This document shows positions 24,166 to 36,219 of a stretch of DNA of 64,000 bases, in pieces. The notes beneath the pieces are model-generated. The model worked only from the letters and a program-made list of their open reading frames with translations. It did not search any database and was not told the DNA's origin. Origin of the DNA: Eretmocerus hayati (lineage: Eukaryota > Arthropoda > Insecta > Hymenoptera > Aphelinidae); contig CM056743.1 of the NCBI GenBank assembly GCA_029851415.1, positions 75,906,186 to 75,970,185 on the forward strand, read 5' to 3'. Within the stretch, counting starts at the first letter, position 1, and each line of letters opens with the position of its first letter. Position numbers and translations under genes: made by a program.

Positions 24166-24410
24166 AATCCAAGAAAAAAAATTTTTCGACTTTCGTTCAA
24201 GATATTCGATTGGAACTTCAGAGTCATATCGGTATCCAATCTACTAAGGGACCAGGAGATGAAATTGGGATCAAAGAAATCTCCGAAAATACAAAATCCA
24301 GACACTCTTGGCTTTTGAGTAGAATGTACTATATGTGTACCGATGCCTGTGCGATTTTATGAAATTTTGGAATAGTAAACACATTCATGCCTATTTCTAG
24401 ACGAGATTTG
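24166..24410. other. Array B flank
   Basis: 24166-24245 matches the flank of array A at 770-840 in opposite orientation (GGTTCGAATCC, A-run, T-run, GATTGGAACTTCAGAGTCAT). GGTTCGAATCC is a perfect Pol III B-box string followed by TTTTT, but there is no accompanying A box or tRNA fold. The remainder is anonymous. Confidence 0.6.
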
Positions 24411-24900
24411 TTAACTTGAAAACACTTCGCGCTCGCATGAAGACCGGGCGAGAATCTCATCAGCTTCAGCACTATTGTCATAGACACATGAGCCTATCAT
24501 AATCAGCCGATTCGAGTTCGATTCGATTTTCAGATCCAATATCGAATAGAACGAAATCCCGCTAATGGATGAGTACTGCGCGCGCTGATCCATGATTGCT
24601 CGAATCTCGTGCGTAGAATCATGCATAGATTCAGCTAGAATCGAACTGGCAGGAATCAAAGCCTTATCATAATCATTATCTATATTTAGAATAATGATAT
24701 CTACATGATTCGACTCCAATTGCAGCATTGATGCTGATTTGGTAGGCGGTTGAAAGAGATGAATAGACTTTGGCGCATTTTCAGGTATACTTGAACTGTT
24801 TGAGTCACCGTTGTCATGAATAATAGGATAATGCCTGCAACTGCAAATACTTCATAGTCCTTCATTCGTATGCTTCAAAAGAAAATGCTCAAATGACAGA
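24411..24900 (-). pseudogene. BEL/Pao protease-region fragment (second copy)
   Basis: The minus-strand reading MLQLESNHVD...AESMHDSTHEIRAIMDQRAQ parallels the protease part of the larger BEL/Pao fragment near 26.5-26.7 kb (MLQLKSNHVN...EIRAIVDQCAQ). The upstream DNA down to a zinc-knuckle-like piece also matches. It stays in the same reading frame as the repeat array and the larger fragment. It is diverged and truncated and has no reverse transcriptase. It is either a duplicated internal segment or a second, older insertion. Confidence 0.65.
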
Positions 24901-24938
24901 CCAGTGAGGCATCTATCGAGGGGATTGATAAGGTTTCC

Positions 24939-26018
24939 TCAATCGTGCACTGACTTGGCCTCAATGGTATTGCGAGGTAGCGGAAGATCAAAACCCTCGC
25001 CAATTGAGCAAGAAAACTGAAGAATAGTTTGGTGAGCACATATGTATTCTGTTCCAGATTTTAGCAAAAGTCGCTGAGCATTTTCGAATTCTGACCCAGG
25101 CCCGGAAATAGGTTGCTGAGCACATACTTGTCGTGACCCAGACTTCAAACTATCTGGCTGAGCTCTTATATGCGGAGACTCATGCTTGAAAACAAGTTGC
25201 TGAGCACTCATATCTTGTGAATCAGAATTGAAAGTAGGTTTTTGAGCATCCATATTTTCTAACTCAAATAGGGAAATAGATTGCTGAGCACTCATATATT
25301 GTGACTCAGACTTGGAATTATCTCTCCGAGCAACTGTATATTGTAACTCAGTTAGGGATGGATCTTGTTGAGAGCTTTTATGTTGCAACTCAGATTTGAC
25401 AACAGATTGCTGATCACTCTTGAATAGATACTCAAGCAGAAGGTTAGCTTGCTGAGCACTCATGAATTGTTACTCAGATATAACAATGGACTGCTGAGCA
25501 CCTGTATATTTTGACTCAGACTCGAAAATAGATAGCTGAGCTCTTTCATTTTGAGACTCAAGCTGAAGACTAGCTTGCTGAGCACTTGTATACTGTAACT
25601 CAGGATTGAAACAAGCTGGCTGAGCTCTTATACGCGGAGACTCAGACTTGAGAATAGATTGCTGAACTCGTATAGGCAGAGAATGAGGCTTGAAAATAGA
25701 TTGCCGAGCACATATATGTTGTGACTCAAATTTGGAACTCTTTGGCTGAGCTCTTATCTGCGAAGACTCAGACTTGAGAATAGATTGCTGAGCACTTGTA
25801 TGTCGTGACTCAGACTTGGGAATAGATAGCTGAGCTCTTTCATTTTGAGACTCAGGCTGAAGACTCGCTCGCTGAGCACTTGTATATTGTGATTCAGAAT
25901 TGAAACAAGCTGGCCGAGCTCTCATATGCGGAGACTCAGAGTTGAGAAAAGATTGCTGATCTCGTATATGCAGAGAATCAGGCTTGAAAATAGATTGCTG
26001 AGCACATATATGTTGTGA
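24939..26018 (-). repeat. Coding-frame array of 14-residue (42-bp) repeats
   Basis: More than twenty copies of a 42-bp unit, read on the minus strand as about S-E-S-x-x-x-x-A-Q-Q-S-I-x-K. Examples are SESRHTSAQQSILK, FESQHICARQSIFK and LESQNERAQLSIFE. The frame is the same as that of the BEL/Pao protease ORF upstream and continues from it past a TAG at 26019-26021. One further in-frame TAA lies near 25467. Because the period is a multiple of three, the frame survives expansion. The array sits exactly where the BEL polyprotein should enter the reverse transcriptase. It is hydrophilic, rich in Ser, Gln and Glu, and has no Cys/His pattern. Function unknown. Confidence 0.85.
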
Positions 26019-28026
26019 CTAAGACTTGAAACTCTCTGGAATTTCCTCGCCTTCAAAGAACGAACGTAGAGTTTCATGGAGATGAGAATTGGTGTCATCA
26101 AGACACAAATTGATTGTTGGTTGCGACGATTCTTGAGACATCGAAGAACCAGAAACTATCCAGCCGAAATGCGATTTCACAGCTATAGGAGCATCGCCTT
26201 TCCAGCTCTTACGTAAACCTTGTTGCATGATTTGTGCGTGGATTTGAGCACTGAGTAACATATCAACAACAACAGGTTTATTGAAATTAGGGTCTGCTAA
26301 ACGCAGCTTCCTCAAATGCTTCCAATCCCCATTGAATAAAGAGTTGGGTTGATACTCGGTAACCTTAGGGATCACGTAAGCTGACACTATGAATTTTTTA
26401 TTGGAAGCAAAACGAGGTCGTATAGTCACCTCTACTATATTTTTGCATACAGGGCCACTTTTACCGCCAACTGTTGTAGTAGGTACCATAACAGGTTCTT
26501 TCTTTAATTTCAGTAATTGGCATAAGCCTTCTGAAATAAAAAAAGATTGCGCGCACTGATCAACAATTGCCCGTATTTCGTATGACGGACCAAATGTAGA
26601 TTCAGCTAAGATTCGAGCAGTTGCTATGGAAATCTCTGCATCATTGTCATCTTCATTAACAATGTTATTGACGTGGTTCGATTTCAATTGTAACATAGAT
26701 GCTGCACTGTTCGACTGTTGGGCGGACGTATTTGATTTGGAAAGTTGATCAGTGGCATTCGGGATACTAGGCTTACCACTTCCGTGAATCGTCGTATGAT
26801 GCTTGCCGTTACAAACAGTACAGCGTCGTTCGCTAGTGCTCTCTGGTGAGAGATGGTCCGGAGAGAAACAATTGAAACATCTCTTCAGCAAATTTCTTTT
26901 TTTTCCTTTCAGGCACAGATTTTGCCTTAAAAGTATCGCAAAACGAAAAATAATGTGAACCCTCGCAAATGAGGCAGGCGGGTCGTTCACGCCAAGGTTT
27001 CTTTGGGTCCTTTCGATTCACATGAACCGCTTTAGAATCCTCGGGTTTGTTATTCTGACTTATATCCTGATACTTTGTATCAGAATTGGGTTTGCGCTTT
27101 TGCTCCGACTATTTCGTGGCTTCTTTAACACTTTCAAATTGAACATGAGCTAGCCTTTGCGTTTCGAGAAAATCATCAAGCATATCGTAGCTAAGACACT
27201 GCTTAGGATTTTCTGATTGTGCGTCATGAGATTCCCAGTCTTTTCGAAGTAGAGTAGTAAGACGCATCACTATCAGAAAGACAACAAAAGGATCCCAATC
27301 GTTGACTTGACAAGTTAACGATTTGAGAGCTTTTAGAATATTGCTCACACCGTTGCGAAGACGACTAATTCCTGAAGCGATATTAGATTCCATCTTATTT
27401 ATGGACATCAATTTTGGAAGTAATTTTGAGACTGATGAGCGATTATTGCTGTAGTACTCTTCTACGCTGTTCCAGGCTGAATCAAAATTCTCGCCAGAGG
27501 AAGAGCTTTCTCCAAGGAGCTCTGCGGCTCCCTCTTCAAGTGAGGATCGCAAATAGCTCATTCTATGAACATTCGCAAGGCCGTGTTTCTTCACCACCAT
27601 TTCATCAAAAGAATCGTGGAAATTCTTCCAGCCGTGTATGTCACCGGAAAACGTGGGAAGTTCAATCGGCGGTAATTTTGCTTGGAATGTAGCAGATTGT
27701 TCGGACGTTTCAACATTTTGCGAACCGGTAGGTAGTGCCGCGTCGAGGTTCATCAAAAATTTTTGTAGAAGACCGTGGGAAGCATGATATGAATTGTCTA
27801 CACTATCTATCACCTCATTTTTGAAGTAATTATCGGAAGCATCAATATCGTCGTCATCTAATAGTTTTTTGTCATTTTGTTGAAACTTCTCCCAATTCTC
27901 CTCCAACGTCTTTATCCGGCTGAGACACTTACCTTTTGTCATTTTGGCTTGACCTTGTTTTTGGAAATTCACATACGCGTTCGCGATGCGGGATTGCAAT
28001 CTGGGTTGCTTCCACATCGAAACCAT
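26019..28026 (-). pseudogene. BEL/Pao retrotransposon gag-protease polyprotein, broken
   Basis: Gag comes first (28026-27109). It has a coiled-coil-like N-terminus and an LPPIELPTFSGDIHGWKNF motif typical of BEL Gag (DUF1759-type). A TAG at 27109-27111 is followed in frame by zinc-knuckle-like CLICEGSHYFSFC. A one-base shift in an A-run near 26.90 kb leads to CFNCFSPDH, CTVCNGKHH and a retropepsin-like region with EIRAIVDQCAQSFFISE. The reading then reaches the point where reverse transcriptase should start (LRSFFEGEEIP) and meets a TAG at 26019. RT, RNase H and integrase are missing, replaced by the 42-bp repeat array in the same frame. No LTR pair could be identified. This is a dead or non-autonomous derivative; domestication is not supported, given the stops. 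Confidence 0.85.
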
Positions 28027-28287
28027 GGTATATAATTATTTTTATCTCGGCAACTCCAGTGCCCAAAAATGGAGTATCTCCTCGGATGCTCAAAATGAGT
28101 AATGACATGAAAAATGAGTTATTTCGACTAACTATGTGTCGCGAAGAACACGAAAAGTACCTCAATCTATCAAAAAACGTAGCATAATGCAGCACTTGAA
28201 TATGAATGCACCGATTGAGGGGAGGGGCAAGGGTAGGCAGTGAAATAATCCCCCAAAGAATGTGGGAAGGATAAACGACTCACTCAC

Positions 28288-28463
28288 CGGTAGATGGCCT
28301 TGGCCCCTGTCGCGAACTCTTCGCGACCGTTGTTACTGCGCAGGAACGTGAAGACCGATGATGTGGCGCCGCTTTCTGCCCTGCTAGCTGCTTCGACGAT
28401 AAACGAGACGCTGGCTTTCAGAATGGCCGCGGCGCGCTCGTTCTGCGGCTCGCTTGGCGTCAT
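28288..28463 (-). CDS. Candidate first coding exon, unknown protein
   Basis: Minus-strand ATG at 28463 opens a GC-rich, codon-biased frame (MTPSEPQNERAAAILK...) that ends exactly at a consensus donor, CTACCG|gtgagt, after 58 codons plus two bases. The third-position G/C excess and donor contrast with the AT-rich surroundings. No family recognised and no partner exon found in the ~250 bp before the BEL fragment. It could equally be part of the BEL leader or a chance CpG-rich ORF. Confidence 0.3.
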
Positions 28464-28489
28464 TTGCCTTTTGGAACGAGGCAAGCAAA

Positions 28490-31350
28490 ATGGCTGGCAT
28501 GTAGTATGGGCTATGGTTTGATTATGCCATTAACTCCTCACACAATGCATGGATCGCAAACTTTCAACTTGCACAATAAATTTGCTCAATCCAGCTCACT
28601 GCATCATAGTCGGTATGTGATATAATGCTTCACAACCGTAGATGAGCTCCGCACTATCAAATTTGCACCACGCGTTCGCACATCACTGTAATGATACAAT
28701 TTTCCTTCATAAGCATCTGAGTCCGGCTCGAAGGACCAAATGTATTCGCCAGTGTTGGGTTTTGTATTCAGGGTGCATTGTGACGAGAGGAATGCCTATT
28801 GATAATTTCAACGAACGCTAATATATTGAGCAATAACTTGATACATGCTCGAGGTGGTGGAGAGTGTGCGTATTGTTCGAGATCCACACGATGACTGACT
28901 GTACCGGAGCAGAGCCGGTGGCCTATAGCCAAACGGCTGAATGTCTATAGATATACTGCAGCCGGTTCTACTGCCGTTTCAGCGTATGTACTGTCGGTTG
29001 AGCGTCCACTGTCGGTTGAGCGTCTACTGCCACTCGACGGCTGAGCTATTGTGTGCGTGAATGTATGTGCGCTGTCGCGAACATTATTTGATCGGTGCTA
29101 CATAAACAGTATCTACGACGTTGAAATGAGCAGTATGAGTGATTGGATCATTCTAGATAAGGGCGAACAGGTTTGGCCATTTAATTCGAATGTAAATTGC
29201 TCATCAGAATTATGGCATGACTGAGGAACGTGGCGAGCATGATCAAAACTTGCGTAAACATGAGAGTTAGCGGAAGGTCGCTATGTAAGATAGTCAATCT
29301 ATTCTGGGAAGTATGAGTATGAAGACACCCAAAGGAGCATGTCCGAGCGAGGAGTACATGACTACAAAAACAGGTACAATGTGCTTACCTTTCGATGTGT
29401 GGCATGAAATCTTGAAAAAAGCATCCATCTACAAACTCTTTCCTGCCACATGAAATACATGGATAACTTCTCTTTCCTCCATATAGCGATCACATACTGA
29501 AATTGGAGGGATAAGGAAACAAATCAACACATAAAATTCAGTATAGTAACTTTATTATCTATTTGTACGCATGATTCCGAATATCAGTTCATCAGAAATT
29601 CACCAATAACATTTAGTTTCATACCAAGTGGGGTATAAATTCCAAAGACCAGAAATACATAATTATACCGCTGAAGAGATAGTTACAAATAGTACAATTC
29701 TGTCACTTATGACCTTACAAAAGTTGCTGCGACGTTGAATAAAGAAATTAAAAAAAAATCTTACATTTTCTGGTGACACTTTTACTAACCGAGTGTCCGT
29801 TTCCAAGGATCAAGAACTATGGATTAATACCGCTGGTGAGATAGTCACGAATATTACATCTCCTGGTGACAGTTTCACTAACCGAGTGATGTATTCGAGG
29901 ATCGAAGATTACCATGGATTGATCGCTGAACACCACGTTGGGCAGGATTATCCACGATCTCCCGAAAAAAAATATTACCCAGGGCGCCCCCACCCCTAGG
30001 TACGCTACCCAACGCTGGTACCTTCTTAAGCAACAATTCTCCGTGACATTCAACGTTTCTTATTCATAACTTTTTTCGTGTGGAATATCGACAAATACTT
30101 GAAGATATTTCACTGAATTTTCCATTTGATGAATAATAGATAAGGAAGCCTCGCATTGGATACCATACCTCGATTTCTCCATATTCCTAGCTGGGTCAAA
30201 AATTGGAGACGGTCAAATGTCTTGTCTGACAATTCATCTCACTTCCATTCCCCAACACTTTCGATCTCCGACATCTATCCTCCAATGCCAGTTGATGCTG
30301 ACAGTCATTGGTCGATGCTCAGTAAATATCGAAAATCACTAGTGATATCCGGAGTTATAGCTCGAGCGACATCACCTACAAATCTTGGGTTCTCGCCAGT
30401 GAATGTCAGAATTCACTGGCCTCGACCAGTGAAGAACTTCGGGCTTCGACGGTAACATACTTACACCATTATCATCAAAAGCTTTCGGAATACTTCTTCA
30501 TCTAAATCTCTATCCGAGAAAACTGTCTCAACATCGAGATGCCATGTTAAAGTTTGTATTCATTCATAATAGCAGGAGTCGCTCTTACCAGAGATAACGC
30601 GCGCAAGCGCGCTGACTTCCGAAGTCCAAAGTTATAATTAGGAAATCAATAACGGTCATTATATGTCAATCAATCCACATCGTATAAGACCAAAATTCTT
30701 CGTTTGATCCAATACCCTTTGATACCTACAGTTCACAGTCATATGTAAAAATATGACCGGACCCTTGTTCAGATGCCTCATTCTATTTTGGAATACTACA
30801 AACTCATTGAACAGATCTGCAATTCAATATCCCGAAAAATTAAGATCAATTCAATTGGGTCATTTGTAGTGTTTGGGACTTTCAAACCATTTTCACTCAC
30901 ACAGAGCGGAAAAAATTGAGATCTCTGAATAAGTCTCAGTGAACGAATCTCAGAACTCCGCTAATCTCTCACAGGTCTTATTCCTACTCCCTCACTTCTC
31001 AAATTAAGGAGCTTGAAATATGGTCTTCTGTAATGAATAAGAAGAAAAAAAAACAAAATGCAGAAGCGTCGTGGGAAAATGTCGCCTTGTCCAGGTCCTG
31101 CCTCCCATTCTCTTTCTTTCGAGTTGACATTGCACGCTATTCATTGAGTTTACAACATCTGGAAAGAAGATTGAGATAGTGATAAAATGTACTGATCCAT
31201 ATATTCTTCCGCATAATGGTGGTGGTCTCGGTGTTTGAGAAAATGTTCATCCGGAAAAATTCTTGATTTCTCAGTAGCATTTGAATTATACTTCCACACA
31301 GTACTCGAAGAGAAATGAAAGGTTTGACAAAAATGTCAAGGAACTCAGAG
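28490..31350. other. Anonymous DNA with a degenerate tandem repeat at 29.64-29.95 kb
   Basis: No gene recognised. Around 29.64-29.95 kb a ~97-bp unit recurs with divergence (TGGTGACACTTTTACTAACC and TGGTGACAGTTTCACTAACC; GATCAAGAACTATGGATTAA and GATCGAAGATTACCATGGATT). CACTGTCGGTTGAGCGT is duplicated at 28.99-29.02 kb. TGTTGGGTTTTG near 28753 resembles an LTR start but no matching partner was found. Confidence 0.4.
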
Positions 31351-31359
31351 CACAGCTTA

Positions 31360-31720
31360 CGAAGTTCATAACTTAGACGCATCTCAATACTTTTCAACGG
31401 ACTTCAGATCAGTCTTATACTCATTTTAAGACCTTCAAGATGACATCTGGTGAGTTTGATTTCAACATGCTGAAGCCGAGCGATCTCAGGAATTATAGGC
31501 TCAGATTGAGGAGAAAATTTCGGATATCGATCCCAAATGAGATTACTCGTCTTCAGTCCATCCGAATCAATTGTACTTCAACTTGATTTGAAGTACCTGG
31601 AATATGCTTCAAAATGAGCGAGAGTACGTTGGAGAATTATTCAGATGCGTTGGAGTTATGGACTTTGGGAGCCGTTATTGTTTTGCAACGCAGAAGTGCT
31701 TAAAGGTGCTCAATTTGGCC
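31360..31720. repeat. Diverged inverted repeat
   Basis: GTTCATAACTTAGACGCATC (~31364) and the nearby TCATTTTAAGACCTTC (~31420) are matched in reverse complement, with substitutions, near 31.60-31.66 kb (GATGCGTTGGAGTTATGGAC and GCTTCAAAATGAGCGAG). Arms are about 120-150 bp at perhaps 70% identity. Confidence 0.5.
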
Positions 31721-32117
31721 AACTCGAAAAAATACGAATTAATTAAGCTCGCTTTATAAAGGAGTGTATTGCTACTTCGGAATTACAACGAGATGTTGAT
31801 CCTTGGACGTATTACTATATCAACTGGTGCTCAATCTCTCTCGGCATTCTTGTCAAACCCATCGTCGCGTCCTGAGCACCTCAGTCCAAAGACCTTGGAA
31901 TTAATGAATCTCTTCGGGGTCTGTCTCCCCTCGTAGTTTCAGTTGAATCGTTCACGAGTTGTTCTTCAGGAACATTATTTCCATCGTTGGCATCATCAGG
32001 CTGAATAGAATCGTCGATCGAATCGACAACCTGCTACGATGACCAATGCGCAACTTTATTTTTCAGTTATTCATCATTGTGAAAATCACCTTGAACAAAT
32101 TTTTTGTTGAATTAAAA

Positions 32118-32280
32118 TAATTAAAAGCCTAGCCAAAATTCGTCCGTCAGCATTTTGCGTATCGGGTTGTCTATGTGGAAGGAGTGAAGTGTGATGGGTG
32201 GCCGTATGGGTCATGGGTGGGTTTGTGGATGAGTGTGGGTTAGTAGTCAGGTGGGTGGGCTGGCGGATGGATGGATGTAC
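32118..32280 (+). repeat. Dispersed repeat family G (GGTGGATGG-rich tail), copy 1
   Basis: AGCCAAAATTCGTCCGTC, then GCGTATCGGGTTG, then GGAAGGAGTGAAGTGTGATGG, then a GGTGGGTGGATG-rich low-complexity tail. The same order is found at 50.14-50.42 kb and, more diverged, at 50.54-50.68 kb. It resembles a short interspersed element with a microsatellite-like tail, but Pol III boxes were not found. Confidence 0.7.
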
Positions 32281-32289
32281 TTAAAATTT

Positions 32290-32690
32290 AGTGTTTCCAT
32301 AGGGAATCACTCAAGTTTCAGTGAATATCAATAAAGTTTCAGTGGAAATCACTAAAGTTTTAGTGAACCTTTCACTGAAATTTCACTGAGGATCACTGAA
32401 AATTCAGCGAAACTTCCACTGAAATTTCAGTAAGAATCACTAAACTTTCAGTGAAACTTTCACTGGAATTTCAGTAAAAATCACTGAAGTTCCTGTGGCG
32501 ATTGCTAAAGTTCAGGTGAGATGCTTTACTGAAATTTCAGTGAAAATAATCACAGTTTCAGTGAGATGCTTCACTGGAATTTCAATGGAAATCGCTGAAG
32601 TTTTTGTGAGACCATTCACTGAAATTCCAGTGGAAATTGATCAAGTTTCGGTGGAACGGTTCACTGAAATTCCAGTGACTTTTTGGGTAG
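32290..32690. repeat. Degenerate palindromic minisatellite
   Basis: About nine irregular units of ~40-48 bp built around CACTGAAATTTCAGTG, which is itself palindromic, alternating with GAAATCACTAAAG-type spacers. The unit pairs within itself and with its neighbours on either strand. An ORF of 74 codons reads through by chance. Confidence 0.8.
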
Positions 32691-33293
32691 CACAGGTATG
32701 GCCACTGACATCTCGGTGAGCATGATTTAGGAGATCTACTCATTTATAATCAATGTTCAGATCACTATATTCTAACGGGTCATTTCACCGTGATAATAAT
32801 ATGGTTAAGGAATGATGTTACAGAGAGAATTACATTCAACATATGTGACGGTATAATATACCTACCGTCTCCCTCTCTCCTAGGCCAAATATAATGAATA
32901 TTAGAATATTATATCACATTCATATTACAGCGACGGCAAGAGAGAAGGAGAGGACAGCCGAAGGTAAGAGAGATAGATAGATAGATAGATAGATGTCCTT
33001 TATTCGTCCGAAGACAAAAAATACAATTGCATACACCTACGTATGCCCGTTAAAATGTAATAACACGTATAAGAATGAATATAATATATGTACAACAAAA
33101 TAATAATGATAATTTCAGTCAATTACTGGTTTGGTCAAGGACAATAATTATCACAATTCGTGACTAGTCAGGGTGCATACTTAGAAGTATAAAAAGAGGG
33201 GTAAGGGCTCGCACTAATATCACAGCTATAGATCACCAATTGGGTGACTGAGGTCACATGTATAAATACTAAATTAAAGAAGAGCCCTTCCCA

Positions 33294-36181
33294 TTACAGA
33301 TTAAAATAATGCCTCTTCTCCACATCAATCGTCTGGGAGGATAGTGTTAACAGGAAGTCTTTTAAGGACTCTTTAAATAATGATATCTTCCCAAGCTGCC
33401 GAAAGCCCGGAGGGAGAAAGTTCCACAAATGAGCACACTGGAACTGGAAAGATCTTCTTCCATATTCAAGTCTCATGTTGGGAACTTTGAGTACCCGCTC
33501 TTCTAGATCACCCCGTGCGGGGCGTTCGGATTGGTACCTGGTAAACATCGCAGCTAGGTAGCCAGGTTCTCCTAAGTGCATGATCTTATGCATCAAGAGA
33601 GCTGCGAAGTACATTCTCCGCGAATCAGTACGTAACCAACCCAAGCGCTCCCTAAACGGGGCGATGTGCTCATCTCTCCTAAGATCAAAAATATGTCTCA
33701 CACATGAATTGCTTAGTCTCTGTACCCGTTGCCGCTGGTCGTCCGTGGCGTCGAGATACACGACCGCGCAATAATCTAGGTGCGGTTGAACCAATGACTC
33801 GACTAGGCGAATTCGGAGAGGTCTGGTGATACATGCCCTAAAAAACCGCAGACCGTATAGGGCTCTGTTGACTTTCTTAGTTACTTGGTCGATGTGCGGT
33901 TTCCATGTCAATTCACTGTCAAGTGTAACACCGAGACTCACGACCGTGTCACTGAACGGGATGAACTTTCCTTCCTGTATCTCAACCCCTGGCAAGTCCA
34001 TTCTCTTCAGATCTTTGATATTTCTCTCCGAGCTGAAGTAGATTGCCTTGGTCTTGCCAGCGTTGAGACACAGGCCGGAACTTCTGGCCCACTCGGCAAC
34101 TAGTCGTCCTATTTCGCCCAGCCGAGCAATACCTTCCCTAATCTTATTTTTCTCGATTTGGAGATAAATTTGGAGATCATCCGCATAAAATAGATGATGT
34201 ACCGACTTTCCGTCTAGCAAGCCAGCCAGGTCATTCACATACAAGCTGAAGAGGGGAGGCCCAAGGACGGACCCCTGTGGAACACCCAGATTGGTTTCGA
34301 GCCAATCAGATTTGCCTACTTTAGAAGTGATTTGTTGGGTGCGACCCTGTAAATATGATTTTATCCACAGGAGCGCCGATCTTGAGAAGCCAAGATGTCG
34401 TAGCTTCCTCAACAGCTTGGATGGTGAGATGGTTTCAAAAGCCTTGCTAAAATCGAATAGTAGGAGCAGAGTCTGATCTTCTTTCTGTCTATACCTACTC
34501 TGATGTCATCAGTCAATTCCAACAAAGCTGTCTGGGTGCTGTGGTGTTGCCTAAAACCAGTCTGGAAGCGATCAAGTATCTTCTCGGTTTTTAAATACTC
34601 CGTGATTTGGTCATGTGCGATTTTTTCCAGAACCTTGGAGAGAAAGCACAGCAGTGCTATAGGACGGAAGTCCGAGACCGTTGATGGAGCAGCAGTCTTC
34701 TTTAGTGCAATCAGCTGCGCTTGCTTCCAAGTCTCAGGAAAAATGCCATGAGCGGAAGAGGAGTTGAAAATATGTACAATAAGATCACCAATGGCCGGAA
34801 GAGCTTTTGCGATCACGCTTTGGGGTATTCCATCCGCTCCACGGGCCTGTGAGGAGAAATGTTTAATAGCAAGGACTACATCACTAAAATTTGTCGGCTT
34901 AAATTTAAACCCCTCCTCCGGTGCCGAGTCAATATCGTCCATTGCTTCATTAATATTATCGTGGGGCGAAACGGAAACTCCCGCAAAGTGTGCGTTCAAC
35001 TCATCCGGTGTGAAGCCATGAAGTTCCTCCTCTTTGCTCTTAGGCAAGAGGCCGAGATTGCGCATCTCCTTCCAATTGTTCTTCTTCTGATCAAGAGCAT
35101 CTGACAAATGGGTTTGAATGAAGGAGTTATGCTCTTGTTCAATGCGCAAGTCGACCTCTTCGCTAAGCCGAAAGTATTCATTTTGAAGCTCAGGACACTC
35201 GCGCTGGTTACGTTGAATCCGTTCCCAGCGCCTGCACGTCGCGTCTCGCTTATTCATGAGTACCCTCAGCTCAGGACCAATCCAAGGAGCGTCATTTTTA
35301 CGCGGATTAATAGTTTTTTCGGGTGCTAATTCATCAATAACGGACTGTAAATTTTCATTCAAGCAGCGAATTGCATCTTCCAAACTCGTTTCAGCATTTT
35401 CGAGAGCTGTCCAGTCACAGCGAAGCAATCGGTCATTTAATATCTCCGGAGTGATGTTTCGAAAATCCCTGTAGGTAAAGGAATTTCTTGACGGAGTAGG
35501 AGTAAAGACGTTGATGGTGACGTCAATGACCGAGTGCCTGCCGAAACTGGGCAGGAGTCTGTTTTGAAAGTCAGTAATGATGTCATTGTCATCTACATAA
35601 ATGTGATCAATCCATGTATGAGATGTATTGGGGGTGTGTTGGTGAGTCGGGCCATGCTGCACTATCTGCAAGGCAAGTTCTTCTGTCAGTGCAGTCAGTG
35701 TCTTGGTGTCGGGATGAGCAGTGTCTAACAAATCCGCGTTCAGATCACCCATTATAATTTTATGACTGTAGTCGCCACACAGCCGGCGTAATGAGCCAAA
35801 CAGCCCGTCATCCTTCTGCATGGCGATTTTAGGGGGTCTGTAGATTACTACGACCAATATTGCCGGGGAGTTACCCTGTTGTATGCCACAAAAGAGAAAT
35901 TAAGGCACGCCAGGTTTCCCTGGCCCAAAAGTATTTGACGAAATCAACTTCTTAACTTTGAAGTCATTGCGCACATACAAGGCAACCCCACCACCCACTC
36001 TGTTGCGATCCTGCCGCAACAATGAAAAACCCGGAATCTGAACGAGATTGTCATCCACAAACTCATCTAGCTTCGACTCAGCCACCCCAAATAGATGGTA
36101 GGAGGGATCGTTAGCAACGAGCAAGCGTAGATGCTCAATCTTATCTGTCAGAGAGTTAAGGTTGATAAATCCCGCTTTCAA
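33294..36181 (-). pseudogene. CR1-like ORF2: AP endonuclease + reverse transcriptase, broken
   Basis: The endonuclease half starts at about 36181 (INLNSL, then VAESKLDE, GGGVALYV, IIMGDLNADLLD and the HSVIDV end motif). The RT half has LGVPQGSVLGP and the active-site FYADDLQIY. A thumb/C-terminal region ends at 33294 with no RNase H. Three pieces make up one gene. An in-frame TAA at 35900-35902 splits the endonuclease, and a one-base frameshift lies near 34470-34480, just before the RT palm. The true start could be slightly upstream of 36181. The protein would nick target DNA and copy the element RNA there; this copy cannot encode it whole. Confidence 0.9.
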
Positions 36182-36219
36182 GGAACTGCGTATCCCTCGT
36201 CGCTCTTCAGCAGCCGTAT

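Noticed and set aside
20183..24318. Many overlapping long ORFs on the plus strand with Gly-rich repeats
   Set aside because: They arise from a ~149-bp tandem repeat that rotates through all three frames; reading frame is not preserved by unit variants.
28752..28800. TGTTGGG-type LTR start
   Set aside because: No matching second LTR, primer-binding site or target duplication found.
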